A stretch of DNA of 64,000 nt from a virus. The notes under the pieces were generated by a model. That model ran no database searches, had not been told where the DNA came from, and worked only from the letters and a program-made list of their open reading frames with translations. Within the stretch, counting starts at the first letter, position 1. Each line of letters opens with the position of its first letter. The stretch is from the IMG/VR virus record IMGVR_UViG_3300013131_000024, positions 45,858 to 109,857 of that record; one strand, written 5' to 3'. Below are positions 12,081 through 20,920 of the stretch, piece by piece. The position numbers and the translations under genes were made by a program.

Positions 12081-12487
12081 TGGAGTATCTCGTCCAGGCC
12101 AGAAACAAGAGGACTAAAGAGTTTATCGAAGCGATATTGCCTTCAATGATCAAACAACTGAGATTACAAAATAGTCGAAAAGCTCTATTCGTAAAAATCA
12201 GCAAGAGTGACATCGAAAGCAATAATATGGGACAGACTGCTTATATTCAAGCCGTAGATGGGATTGTAGTTATAATCAGTCCTCAATCCAGAGAAAAGAT
12301 GGGATTGACTCTAGCACACGAAATGATACATGTTAAACAGATGGCCAAAGGTGTGTTAAAAACTTATAATGGAGTTTCGTACTGGAGAGGTAAGAGGGTA
12401 GGTAAAAAAGTTAAATATCTGGATCAACCTTGGGAAATAGAAGCTTTTAGTAAACAGGAATTAATTTTTCGTAGGGCTATAGAATAA
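12080..12487 (+). CDS. HExxH zinc metallopeptidase-like (SprT-like) protein
   Basis: 135 residues. LTLAHEMIHVKQM at about residues 77-89 gives the zincin motif HEMIH (His80, Glu81, His84). The surrounding pattern (a beta segment GIVVIISP, then the HExxH helix, then WRGKR and PWEIEA) resembles SprT-like or small phage metallopeptidases in which a later Glu or His supplies the third ligand. Probably a cytoplasmic peptidase, as no signal peptide is visible. It overlaps the upstream phosphatase stop and is in the same operon. Confidence 0.78.
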   Translation: MEYLVQARNKRTKEFIEAILPSMIKQLRLQNSRKALFVKISKSDIESNNMGQTAYIQAVDGIVVIISPQSREKMGLTLAHEMIHVKQMAKGVLKTYNGVSYWRGKRVGKKVKYLDQPWEIEAFSKQELIFRRAIE

Positions 12488-12499
12488 AAGGAGGGCATT

Positions 12500-13105
12500 A
12501 TGCCAAGTGTGTTTTTAGTTTCAGACACGCACTTTGGACACGCTGGCGTTTGCCGTTTTACACGGGACGATGGTATTACAAAGTTGCGTCCGTGGGATGA
12601 CCCCGCGGAGATGGACGAAGCTATGGTCAAGGCTTGGAACGAACGGGTCAAGCCCACAGACAAAGTTTACCATTTGGGCGATGTTGTGATCAACCGTAAG
12701 GCGTTGACGACATTGAGTCGTTTGAACGGTGACAAGGTATTGATCCGTGGAAACCATGATATCTTTCGTGATACAGACTATGCCAAGTACTTCCGTGAGC
12801 TTCGTGCTTACCACGTTATGAACGGTATGATATTGAGCCATATTCCAGTACACGAAGCATCGTTAGGACGTTTTGGTGTAAACATACACGGGCACTTACA
12901 TTCAAATCGTGTAAAGAAAGCTCGTGGAGTAGATGCTAGAACGGGCGAGGTCTTGTACAGCGATGAGATTGATGTTAGATATCATTGCGTGTGCGTAGAG
13001 CAAACTCCAGATTTTGCGCCTATACTTTTTGAAGATGTTATTAAACGCATCGAAGAAGAAGGTGGAAAAATAGGGTTTAGGAACGGCAACGGACCTATAA
13101 TGTGA
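12500..13105 (+). CDS. calcineurin-like metallophosphoesterase
   Basis: 201 residues with a strong ribosome site (aaaggagggcattatg). All core motifs of the calcineurin-like phosphoesterase fold are present in order: SDTHFGH (D9, H11), HLGDVV, RGNHD, a histidine in SHIPVHE and HGHLHS at the end. The family binds two metals and hydrolyses phosphomono- or diesters. Its neighbour is a protein-phosphatase-like gene. The specific substrate is unknown. Last gene before a strong terminator. Confidence 0.9.
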   Translation: MPSVFLVSDTHFGHAGVCRFTRDDGITKLRPWDDPAEMDEAMVKAWNERVKPTDKVYHLGDVVINRKALTTLSRLNGDKVLIRGNHDIFRDTDYAKYFRELRAYHVMNGMILSHIPVHEASLGRFGVNIHGHLHSNRVKKARGVDARTGEVLYSDEIDVRYHCVCVEQTPDFAPILFEDVIKRIEEEGGKIGFRNGNGPIM

Positions 13106-13121
13106 CATTATCTACGTACTT

Positions 13122-13150
13122 TTAGGGCTCTTCGGAGCCCTATTTTTTTG
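13122..13150 (+). terminator. Rho-independent terminator
   Basis: Perfect AGGGCTC-TTCG-GAGCCCT stem with a stable UUCG loop, followed by ATTTTTTTG. Confidence 0.92.
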
Positions 13151-13170
13151 GCTTTACTTCTTTAATACGA

Positions 13171-13178
13171 CATAAATA
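13171..13178 (+). promoter_or_regulatory. late-promoter-like motif CATAAATA
   Basis: A 7/8 match to the T4-type late element, 34 bases upstream of the fibre gene ATG at 13213 and directly after a terminator. The position fits a late structural gene. Confidence 0.5.
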
Positions 13179-13212
13179 TATTGAGTTAGGAAATTTCCAG
13201 GAGTTGAGAATT

Positions 13213-14619
13213 ATGCCCTTACAGATTCGCAGAGGCACTGAAGCAGAAAGAGTAGCCATGACACAACCTCTAGCACAAGGGGAGCTGCTTTATGTTACAA
13301 ATACACAAAGAATTTATGTTGGAAATGGATCCACTTTAGGGGGTATTCCTGTAACTGGATATACCGATGGTAATGCCAAGGACGCAGCAGCCACAATCTT
13401 CACTAGCGGATCTCACACTGGGATAAACTTTTCTTATAACACCGCAACTGACATTATAACTGCAACAGTAGATCTGTCAAATTATAATGGCACTATCAAT
13501 GCTTCTGCTCTAAAAGGAACTATCGTCGCTGACGATTCTACCATATTAGTCGATGCAGTTTCAGGAACAATTCCTGCAACAGTAATAAGTGGAACCGCCA
13601 CTATTAACGTCATTGGGAATACCACAGGATATCATACTGGTGATGTCAAAGGATCAGTATTTGCAGACGATTCTACCATATTAGTCGATGCTGTTGCCGG
13701 TTCATTTAATTTAGACGGAACTGTTAAAGGAAATATCGTTCCAGATGCAAATGAAGTTTATGATCTAGGATCAGTCACAAATCGTTTTAGAGACATTTAT
13801 CTAAGCGGTACTTCTATTAAATTAGGAAATGCAACCATAACCGCCACCGGTGCTGCTGTTGATCTTCCGGTAGGATCTACTGTCGGTGGTATATCTATAG
13901 CTAGTTCTGGAGATGGAGTAATTTCAGGCAGTAATTACAATATCAACATCATTCGAGATGACAGTACTGTAATAGTGAACTCTTCATCAGGAGTTATTAC
14001 AGCAGATACATTATACGGAACTTTATTTGGAACACTCGAAGGAGATGTAAGCGGATCAATATTTTCAGATGACAGCACTATCATGCTAGACGGCATTGAT
14101 AAAGTACTAACAGTCAATTCGATTAATACCACTGAGATAAATGCGGAGGCTTCTAGACTATTTGTTAAATCATCTAGTCCTCAACCCATAGATGCTGTTG
14201 CTATCACAGACGGATCTACTGCACCATATATAGGATTAAGTGTATCTAGAGGAACTATATCCTCTCCCACAAATACTAATGCTAACGATATTCTAGGAGG
14301 ATTTAAAATTGAAGGTTATAGAGCGGGCGTATATAAATTTGCATCTGGTATGGCTTCTATATGGGCTAGTGATGCTGATTATTCATATACTTATCCTAGA
14401 TCAACTTTTAATTTATTCACCGGCAACAACTCCAATATGTTAGCAATAGGTGCATCATTAGATGGTGCCGGAACTTGGACAGCTAACACGATAAAAACAG
14501 GCACGTACACTTCTGCTCCAGATACTAGACCTACTGGTTCAAAGGGCATGATTATTTTTAATGACACTACCGGAAAATTTCAAGGATTCGACGGTTCGAG
14601 TTGGGTTGATCTAAGTTAA
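13213..14619 (+). CDS. tail-fibre-like structural protein
   Basis: 468 residues. ATG 13213 is chosen over TTG 13204 because AGGAG lies about 9 bases upstream. The N-terminus PLQIRRGTEAERVAM ... GELLYVTNTQRIYVGNG is the type found at the start of phage fibre and tropism-determinant proteins. The middle consists of beta-rich repeats with the motif KGSVFADDSTILVDAV (several versions). Near residue 180 is DLGSVTNRFRDIYLSG, typical of fibre shafts. The C-terminus GMIIFNDTTGKFQGFDGSSWVDLS is typical of phage fibre ends. It probably forms a trimeric virion appendage. A late-like promoter lies upstream. Confidence 0.83.
   Translation: MPLQIRRGTEAERVAMTQPLAQGELLYVTNTQRIYVGNGSTLGGIPVTGYTDGNAKDAAATIFTSGSHTGINFSYNTATDIITATVDLSNYNGTINASALKGTIVADDSTILVDAVSGTIPATVISGTATINVIGNTTGYHTGDVKGSVFADDSTILVDAVAGSFNLDGTVKGNIVPDANEVYDLGSVTNRFRDIYLSGTSIKLGNATITATGAAVDLPVGSTVGGISIASSGDGVISGSNYNINIIRDDSTVIVNSSSGVITADTLYGTLFGTLEGDVSGSIFSDDSTIMLDGIDKVLTVNSINTTEINAEASRLFVKSSSPQPIDAVAITDGSTAPYIGLSVSRGTISSPTNTNANDILGGFKIEGYRAGVYKFASGMASIWASDADYSYTYPRSTFNLFTGNNSNMLAIGASLDGAGTWTANTIKTGTYTSAPDTRPTGSKGMIIFNDTTGKFQGFDGSSWVDLS
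13531..13691 (+). repeat. 26-bp exact direct repeat inside fibre gene
   Basis: GACGATTCTACCATATTAGT followed by CGATGC occurs at 13531-13556 and again at 13666-13691. It encodes the DDSTILVDA motif. A related version occurs in the fibre genes at 61490-61520 and 62830-62870, offering sites for recombination between fibres. Confidence 0.85.
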
Positions 14620-14640
14620 TTAATAGTATACTTTTCTGGG

Positions 14641-14648
14641 TATAAATA
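14641..14648 (+). promoter_or_regulatory. late-promoter motif TATAAATA abutting a start codon
   Basis: Exact T4-type late element inside the palindrome GGGTATAAATATCCC, ending 4 bases before ATG 14653. If used, the transcript would begin at or next to the start codon. Confidence 0.5.
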
Positions 14649-14652
14649 TCCC

Positions 14653-15294
14653 ATGAAAGATTATTACATCTGCTCCGCAAAATATCTTATTCTAGATATA
14701 TCATATCCATATGATGAAATGTTAGACGAAGCTAGAAGACTTAGCCATCGTTTCGTACCTCACAGATCAGCTTTATCTAAAGGTTGGGAATCTTTAACAC
14801 TGCATGGCCTAGGTGAAGATAAAACCGGAAGTTTTGAAGATTATGGATACAAGAACGGAGGAGATGCAGCTAAAGATATGTATTGGACTAAGGCAGCAGA
14901 TGAATCTCCGATAACGAAAAATTTTTTATTGAATAATTTTCCAAGTAAAAGATTCGGTAGAATTCGTCTAATGAAACTTAAGGCAGGTGGGTTTATCGGA
15001 CTTCACTCTGACAGTAGTAGACCTGTTATAGAAAATATAAATTTAGTACTAAACAATCCTCAACATTGTTTATGGATATGGGGGGATGGCACCGAAGTGT
15101 TTATGGATCCTGGCAAAGCCTACGCTATGAATGTTCATTATCAACATAGTGTTTACAACAATAGCTATGAAGATAGATATCACATGATTGTAACAAGACA
15201 CGATTCAACTGATAAATGGAAAGAGATAGTACTGAAAGCATCTAAAGAAACAGGAGAATTAGGCTATTTTGAAAAAATTGATTATCTACCTTAA
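14653..15294 (+). CDS. aspartyl/asparaginyl beta-hydroxylase-like 2OG oxygenase
   Basis: 213 residues; first gene of the enzyme island. The C-terminal half has the jelly-roll metal triad: GLHSDSSRP (His118, Asp120) and NVHYQHSVYN (His165), with Arg175 in EDRYHMIV as the likely 2OG-binding residue. The core (RIRLMKLKAGGFIGLHSD, then WIWGDG) matches the aspartyl/asparaginyl hydroxylase branch. It would hydroxylate a peptide or small molecule using Fe(II), 2OG and O2; the substrate is unknown. The stop overlaps convergently with the next minus-strand gene by 9 bases. No ribosome site is visible. Confidence 0.82.
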   Translation: MKDYYICSAKYLILDISYPYDEMLDEARRLSHRFVPHRSALSKGWESLTLHGLGEDKTGSFEDYGYKNGGDAAKDMYWTKAADESPITKNFLLNNFPSKRFGRIRLMKLKAGGFIGLHSDSSRPVIENINLVLNNPQHCLWIWGDGTEVFMDPGKAYAMNVHYQHSVYNNSYEDRYHMIVTRHDSTDKWKEIVLKASKETGELGYFEKIDYLP

Positions 15295-16692
15295 TATTAT
15301 TGGCGATGTCCAGTCTTTGCTATGCCATTTTGGTTTATTAAGAATGTTGATATCTGTTAAATTAAATTTACAGACTCGATCTTTATAAACTTGCGTAGAT
15401 TTATCGCAAAATCCATCTGCAGCTCTAGCAGAGAATGAAAGAAAAATTTCCGGATTTTTTTCTTGTAATTTATAAATTAATCTGTTCTCGGCTGCTATTC
15501 TATACTTAAGACTTGAAGTATAAGAGAGTGGTGTATAATTAAATACATCACTAACATTATAAAAAGTATTTGCAGTATTATCTACCCAATCAAGATTATA
15601 TGTGCCTAAATAATTTATTAAAATAAAACCATACTGAAGATTTTTAATTCTGTTCCAAGTCATGTCCCAATCGTAGAATTTTGATTTAAATTTTTCCCAT
15701 AATATATTAGATTGTATATAATATTCTTCAGGTATATGTATAGGACCCGATGGAAAATTTTTGTTGATAAAACTTTTATAAAATTCTCCGTAATTTTCTC
15801 CACTCCATTGGCTTATCATTAAGCTCATAAATTGTAGACATTGTGGGTTCACATCGGTAATTACGACTTTGGTTTTATTTGTTGTACCTAGAATATTTAA
15901 ATTATTAATCCAATTAAAACCTGTGCCTGTAGTGATATATTGCTCAATAGGACCTTGACAATTTATATTATCTAATAGACTATCTGAATTGTGCGAAGGA
16001 ACAAAATTAGATCCGAAAAATTGATAATAATATAAGTCAGCAACTTCTTTTAAAAAAACATGATCGTGTTCATAATAAAGATATTTTTTATAGTTCCTTA
16101 TATCGCCTAAATCTATTATTTTTTTTTCCTTTAACAATAATTTAGATATAAGATTCCACCCGTGCTTTTTACCCACATATGTTTTTTTATTTTTTCCTGT
16201 TTTAATCCAAAGAGGAACATAATCGTCGTGTACATTTTCTTCACTTCTTATTGGCTCTATCTGATCATGATATTCATCTTGTTCATAGCCCATCTCTGGC
16301 ATATCGATATCGGAATAGTCATATAAATTTAAAATATAGAACTGATGATGTAATTCGTAATAATATTCTTTTCTATCTAAAATGTGTCCTGCTAAACTAA
16401 AATCTGTAGAACAAAGTTTTTCAACAGACTCAAATAGTTTATCGTTCATTTTTAAACTTGTACCAGTCGAAATAAAAACAGCATACTTGTATTCTTCATA
16501 TACTGCCATTTTAGCTAATAGATCTTCAGATTCTCCTATGAGAATATCAAACCTTTCATGACATTTAAATATAAATTGATCTGTAAGATTAATTGATATC
16601 TCTTTAGCCCAGTTAGTTTGACAATTATTAGTATTATCAATAATGCAAAATACTATGGGTTTTTTCTTGCTAACACTAAATTTTATTGCCAT
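15286..16692 (-). CDS. large unknown island protein with Rossmann-like motif
   Basis: 468 residues, last gene of the minus-strand module 17932-15286. The N-terminal 110 residues alternate beta strands and helices (PIVFCIIDN, YKYAVFISTGTSL) and look like a nucleotide-sugar or Rossmann-type domain. Near residue 250 is TTGTGFNWINNL followed by TKVVITDVNPQCLQFM, reminiscent of a SAM-binding glycine loop and acidic strand end. A glycosyltransferase-like plus methyltransferase-like two-domain protein is one reading. No family is firmly recognised. Its start overlaps the preceding GNAT-like gene by 10 bases. Confidence 0.7.
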   Translation of the reverse strand: MAIKFSVSKKKPIVFCIIDNTNNCQTNWAKEISINLTDQFIFKCHERFDILIGESEDLLAKMAVYEEYKYAVFISTGTSLKMNDKLFESVEKLCSTDFSLAGHILDRKEYYYELHHQFYILNLYDYSDIDMPEMGYEQDEYHDQIEPIRSEENVHDDYVPLWIKTGKNKKTYVGKKHGWNLISKLLLKEKKIIDLGDIRNYKKYLYYEHDHVFLKEVADLYYYQFFGSNFVPSHNSDSLLDNINCQGPIEQYITTGTGFNWINNLNILGTTNKTKVVITDVNPQCLQFMSLMISQWSGENYGEFYKSFINKNFPSGPIHIPEEYYIQSNILWEKFKSKFYDWDMTWNRIKNLQYGFILINYLGTYNLDWVDNTANTFYNVSDVFNYTPLSYTSSLKYRIAAENRLIYKLQEKNPEIFLSFSARAADGFCDKSTQVYKDRVCKFNLTDINILNKPKWHSKDWTSPIILR

Positions 16693-17249
16693 TTTGGAAA
16701 CCTACTAAGTTGTCGTAAAAATTTTTCTGCATCTAATTGCCATACAGTTTGTAATGTTTCTCTATAAAATACTTGTCCTATATTTTTTAGGACACCTTGT
16801 TTTTCTAGAGCAGGACCAAATATATTGTTAACTCGACGCTGTGTTCCTACATCACTTTCGTTAGATGTTATGTAAAGCTTAGACGTTGGTGGAGCCCATT
16901 CAATACATTTGGGTATTAGAAATTGAGAAGTAGGATTTTGATATTCGGTTATAACTCTAATAGTTCTTAAGGCTCGTCCATACGAACCCTCTATTTCATC
17001 AGTTAATACACACGTTCTGGCTGCTATTCTATAACTTCCTTCTCCCATAACATCTTCGAAACTATGAGCAGCTACACTTCCGATTGGTTTAGATTTAAAA
17101 TACAATATCCAGACCTGTTTTTCTTTTTCATTATTAAAGCAATCAACTAATTTTTTCTGGCTACAATTATTCAAAAAACCTTTAGCTTTAGCTCTTTCAT
17201 AGAAATAAGATAAATCTAGATCTTCAGACCAAGGAATTACGTAGAACAT
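16683..17249 (-). CDS. GNAT-like acyltransferase
   Basis: 188 residues. The order of elements suggests a GNAT fold: an N-terminal helix pair, VWILYFKSKPIGSVAAHSF (beta2-beta4 hairpin), YRIAARTCVLTD, a central helix with GSYGRALRTIRVITEYQ, and a C-terminal FYRETLQTVWQLD. The classical Q/RxxGxG/A acetyl-CoA loop is not obvious (GSYGRA may replace it), so the assignment is moderate. It may transfer an acyl group to a product made by the island. It overlaps both neighbours in the operon, so it is co-expressed with the kinase-like and large unknown proteins. Confidence 0.6.
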   Translation of the reverse strand: MFYVIPWSEDLDLSYFYERAKAKGFLNNCSQKKLVDCFNNEKEKQVWILYFKSKPIGSVAAHSFEDVMGEGSYRIAARTCVLTDEIEGSYGRALRTIRVITEYQNPTSQFLIPKCIEWAPPTSKLYITSNESDVGTQRRVNNIFGPALEKQGVLKNIGQVFYRETLQTVWQLDAEKFLRQLSRFPKWQ

Positions 17250-17932
17250 AAAATCTTATCGATAAATTCAGACGAATAGTTATTCCTAAAACTATTCCAA
17301 CAAAGTTTTTCAAGTATTTTAAAACTTTGAGGTTCCTCCCATTTTATATTTAAGATGTCAAGATGTTTTTTCATTTCATTTTGTCTTGTAGAATATATAT
17401 GACTTTCAACGTCTTTTATACTGATGTTAGGTTCATCTTCGTGATACGTGAAAAAATAATTTATACTTTTTAGTTTTCCTTGGACTATAAAATAGCTACT
17501 TGGATGCATACTGAATTTGTATAGTTTTAAAAATTTATGAGCTTTAATTATGTCAATCATCTGCTCTTGCCAATTTGGTAAAACGATATCATAATTTTCA
17601 GTAGCGCATCCTGCCTGCTCCCAAAAATCAACACCGTCTATTTGTAAATATATTTTTCTTTCAGTATAATCTATATCCAAAATAAAAGGAACATGCATAG
17701 GAAATGAACTGTGCATTATTTTTAGGAATTTAACTTCTCTTTCCCACTTTTCCTCCATCTTATCTGGATCAATAATCTCATTCATTCCTTTATGATAATT
17801 ATTGTCGTTATAATACCATTGGACAAATGTTTTTTTGTCTTTGCTTATTAAGCTAGTGTAAATTAAATTATTTCGACAATTTCCCTTACCCGGAACATTG
17901 TTGTAATAGTATTCGTATTTCATAGATAGCAT
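17237..17932 (-). CDS. kinase-like (probably inactive) protein, paralogue A
   Basis: 231 residues. The pattern resembles a compact protein-kinase/aminoglycoside-kinase fold. EREVKFLKIM is an alphaC-like helix, FILDIDYTERKIYLQIDG a hinge-like beta hairpin, and WQEQMIDIIKAHKFL the alphaE region. Then comes MHPSSYFIVQGKLKSINYF in the place of the catalytic loop (normally HxD....N) and DFG. The catalytic Asp and DFG Asp are not preserved here (HPSS, INYF), so it may be a pseudokinase or a different phosphotransferase. The paralogue is the minus-strand gene at 26454-27146. First gene of the leftmost minus-strand module. Confidence 0.55.
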   Translation of the reverse strand: MLSMKYEYYYNNVPGKGNCRNNLIYTSLISKDKKTFVQWYYNDNNYHKGMNEIIDPDKMEEKWEREVKFLKIMHSSFPMHVPFILDIDYTERKIYLQIDGVDFWEQAGCATENYDIVLPNWQEQMIDIIKAHKFLKLYKFSMHPSSYFIVQGKLKSINYFFTYHEDEPNISIKDVESHIYSTRQNEMKKHLDILNIKWEEPQSFKILEKLCWNSFRNNYSSEFIDKILCST

Positions 17933-17943
17933 ATTAATTTATC

Positions 17944-17951
17944 AATAAATA
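17944..17951 (+). promoter_or_regulatory. late-promoter-like motif AATAAATA
   Basis: A 7/8 match to TATAAATA, 17 bases before ATG 17969, in the short divergent gap between the minus-strand module and the plus-strand radical SAM module. No Shine-Dalgarno precedes the ATG. Confidence 0.4.
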
Positions 17952-17968
17952 TCTCGACCAAAATAAAA

Positions 17969-19447
17969 ATGTTAAAATGTATATTGTTCAATGTAGCCAG
18001 CGGAACTAATTTCGCAGGAAATGGTAGATCCGTTGGGGTTTACAGAATCTCTCACCATCTTCGAGAAGAAGGTTGGGATGTAGAAGTTATAGATTTTGCT
18101 AACGAATGGAGTTTAGAAGATCTTAAATTACTTGCTAAATCAAGGATGCATGGCGGACTAAAATTTTTTGGATTCAGTCATATGTATTCAATATGGACTG
18201 AAACCTTAGAGAAATTTTGTCAATGGATTAAAAAAGAGTATAGTGACATAGTTCTAATATCTGGCTCTAGTGTATCACCTCAATTTACGTCTATACATTT
18301 AGATTTTTATATTCAAGGATTCGGAGAAAACGCTATAACAGCTTTACTATCATGGTTGTTTGGCAACGGACCTAAACCAATTTTTTCTATATTCAAAGCA
18401 AACGGAAAACCATTAATTGCTGCCAACGACAATTATCCTTCATATCCAAGGAGAAACTTAAATGTAATTTACGAAGATAGAGATTTTATCGAATCAGAAG
18501 AGTGGTTAGGCATAGAATTTTCTAGAGGATGTAAATTTAGTTGTGATTTTTGTAATTTTCCAGTATTAGGCGTAAAAGGTGATTATACCAGAGATGCCGA
18601 AAATTTTGAAATACAGATAAAAGATGCTTATGATAGATTTGGTGTTACTAACTATTTGGTATCAGACGAAACATTTAATGATCGTACAGAAAAAATTACT
18701 AAATTTGCAGATATAATAGATAAATTAGATTTTAAACCTTGGTTTAGCGGATTTATACGTCCTGATCTCTTAATTAACAGACCGCAGGACAGAGAAGAAC
18801 TGCTACGCATGAATTTTTTAGGTCACCATTATGGTATAGAAAGTTTTAATTACAAAGCAGTTAAATCTATTGGAAAAGGTATGAATCCTGAAAAGGTTAA
18901 ACAGGGTCTTATAGATGTTAGAAAATATTTTGAAAATAATGGAATTAAAAAATACAGAGCTTTATTAACTTTTATCATAGGTCTACCTCATGAAACAAAA
19001 GATGACATTGAACGAACCACTAGATGGTTGATAGAAAATTGGCAAGGACAGTCATGGACTCCCTTCGTTCTGGAGATCCCCGTTGGGGAACTTAATAGAA
19101 AAAGTAAGATGAGCATGAACTATGAGAAATATGGCTATAGAATTTTTCAAGGAGAGCACAAACATCTAGAGTATAAACAGGCAAGAGTATCTAAAGATTT
19201 GTTAATTTGGGAGCATGATCATATGAATTATTTCGATGCCTATGATTTATTTTACAAAATGATAGAATCAAGAAATGATTTAAATAATAATTTTACTTTA
19301 GCTCCTTGGGATCTAGCTATGATAGGTCTTCCAGGAAACGTCTATGATCGACTCATGTTACACAATTCATGTTTACAGGACAAAATTATAGAAGAAAATA
19401 GAATAAAATTTATACAAAGATACATAAGGAAAAAATTAGAATGTTAA
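17969..19447 (+). CDS. radical SAM protein with B12-domain-like N-terminus, copy 1
   Basis: 492 residues. The N-terminal 170 residues resemble the cobalamin-binding (Rossmann) domain of B12-radical SAM enzymes: MLKCILFNV, then HHLREEGWDVEVIDF, IVLISGSSVSP and YIQGFGENAI. The DxHxxG cobalamin-ligand motif is not seen. The radical SAM core has the 4Fe-4S triad C-x3-C-x2-C in RGCKFSCDFCNFP (Cys188, 192, 195). SAM-binding-type segments follow (DETFNDRTEKITKF, GFIRPDLL). The reaction is unknown; homologues methylate or rearrange unactivated carbons. The stop overlaps the next paralogue by 7 bases. First gene of an eight-gene plus-strand module. Confidence 0.87.
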   Translation: MLKCILFNVASGTNFAGNGRSVGVYRISHHLREEGWDVEVIDFANEWSLEDLKLLAKSRMHGGLKFFGFSHMYSIWTETLEKFCQWIKKEYSDIVLISGSSVSPQFTSIHLDFYIQGFGENAITALLSWLFGNGPKPIFSIFKANGKPLIAANDNYPSYPRRNLNVIYEDRDFIESEEWLGIEFSRGCKFSCDFCNFPVLGVKGDYTRDAENFEIQIKDAYDRFGVTNYLVSDETFNDRTEKITKFADIIDKLDFKPWFSGFIRPDLLINRPQDREELLRMNFLGHHYGIESFNYKAVKSIGKGMNPEKVKQGLIDVRKYFENNGIKKYRALLTFIIGLPHETKDDIERTTRWLIENWQGQSWTPFVLEIPVGELNRKSKMSMNYEKYGYRIFQGEHKHLEYKQARVSKDLLIWEHDHMNYFDAYDLFYKMIESRNDLNNNFTLAPWDLAMIGLPGNVYDRLMLHNSCLQDKIIEENRIKFIQRYIRKKLEC

Positions 19448-20910
19448 AATGTATTTTGTTTAACGTTGACAACGGTCCCTTAACTAGAAGACCAATAGGA
19501 GCACATAGAATAGCTCATTTTTTAAGAGAAAACAATTGGGATGCTGAAGTAATAGATTTTTTCAAATTTTGGAGTTTTGATCAACTACAACAATTAGCTA
19601 AACAAAAATTTACTCCAGATGTTAAATGGATCGGAATTTCTTATCTTTTTTTGTCATCTCCTATCGAATCTGTTGATAATTTTTTCTTGTGGGTAAAAAA
19701 GGAATATCCACATATAAAAATCATAGTAGGAAGCCCGATACAGTATAATCAAAAATCTGTGTACGTTGACTATAATATATCTGGGTTCGGAGAAAACGCT
19801 CTGTTAGAACTATTAAAATATCTTTTCAGCAATGGAGCGTCACCGAAATTTTCGTTGGCTACCCATGCCGGAAAACAGATACTAGCTAATGAAATGTACC
19901 CTTCTTATCCTATGAAGAGCCTCAATATAATCTATGAAGATAGAGACTTCATCCAGCCAGAAGAGTGGCTAGGCATTGAATTTGCTAGAGGTTGTAAATT
20001 TAGTTGTGCTTTCTGTAATTTTCCAGTTATAGGTGTTAAAGGAGATTACTCTCGAGATGCGGAAGATTTCGAAGTACAGATCAAGGATGCCTATGATAGA
20101 TTTGGTGTAGAGAACTACTGGGTTTCAGATGAAACGTTTAATGATCGCACGGAGAAAATCACCAAGTTCGCTGATGTTGTTGAAACACTTTCATTTACTC
20201 CATATTTTACCGGATTTATTAGACCTGACCTGTTAATCATTAGACCACAAGATAGAGAAGAACTTCTGCGAATGAATTTTTTAGGTCACTTTTACGGCGT
20301 TGAAACTTTTAATCAAGAAACTGGAAAAATTATAGGAAAAGGTATGGATCCTATTAAAATGAAAGAAGGATTGATAGCTATACGTAAATATTATGAACAA
20401 TATGAAAATAGAAGATATCGGGGCAGTATAAGTTTAATTGCAGGGCTACCTTACGAATCGATTGACAGTATTTTACAAACCAAAGATTGGTTGATAGAAA
20501 ATTGGCAAGGACAAAATTTTACCATGTATCCATTAGAGATTGGAGTTGATGAATTTGATAATCCATCAAAAATAAGTAAAAATTGGAAAAAATATGGTTA
20601 TGTAGATGCATCTAACGATCCTGATATAGGACACCATTTCGCACACATAGGAAATATGCAAATGAATAAAATTTTTATTTGGAAAAATGATTTCACTAAT
20701 CTTAAAGAAGCCAGCGACATAGCGTATCTATATTGGAAAGAAAAATACAATACTGGAAACGATTTTAGACTTAGCAACTTTGCATTATTACATTTAGGAT
20801 TACCTAAAAACTTAGATGAAAAATTTTCTGTAAAAGATACCGAAGAGATAGAAATGTACTCGGCAAATAAAATTATACAAGATTATATAGAGAAAAAATT
20901 AAACAATTAG
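19441..20910 (+). CDS. radical SAM protein with B12-domain-like N-terminus, copy 2
   Basis: 489 residues, a tandem paralogue of the preceding gene. Both start MLKCILFNV and share long identical stretches around the core. Its cluster-binding triad is in RGCKFSCAFCNFP (Cys185, 189, 192), and DETFNDRTEKITKFADVV and GFIRPDLLI are conserved. The N-terminal Rossmann-type domain again lacks DxHxxG. C-terminal regions diverge more, suggesting different substrates. Duplication in tandem with a 7-base overlap implies joint function. Confidence 0.87.
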   Translation: MLKCILFNVDNGPLTRRPIGAHRIAHFLRENNWDAEVIDFFKFWSFDQLQQLAKQKFTPDVKWIGISYLFLSSPIESVDNFFLWVKKEYPHIKIIVGSPIQYNQKSVYVDYNISGFGENALLELLKYLFSNGASPKFSLATHAGKQILANEMYPSYPMKSLNIIYEDRDFIQPEEWLGIEFARGCKFSCAFCNFPVIGVKGDYSRDAEDFEVQIKDAYDRFGVENYWVSDETFNDRTEKITKFADVVETLSFTPYFTGFIRPDLLIIRPQDREELLRMNFLGHFYGVETFNQETGKIIGKGMDPIKMKEGLIAIRKYYEQYENRRYRGSISLIAGLPYESIDSILQTKDWLIENWQGQNFTMYPLEIGVDEFDNPSKISKNWKKYGYVDASNDPDIGHHFAHIGNMQMNKIFIWKNDFTNLKEASDIAYLYWKEKYNTGNDFRLSNFALLHLGLPKNLDEKFSVKDTEEIEMYSANKIIQDYIEKKLNN

Positions 20911-20920
20911 TTACGAAAAA

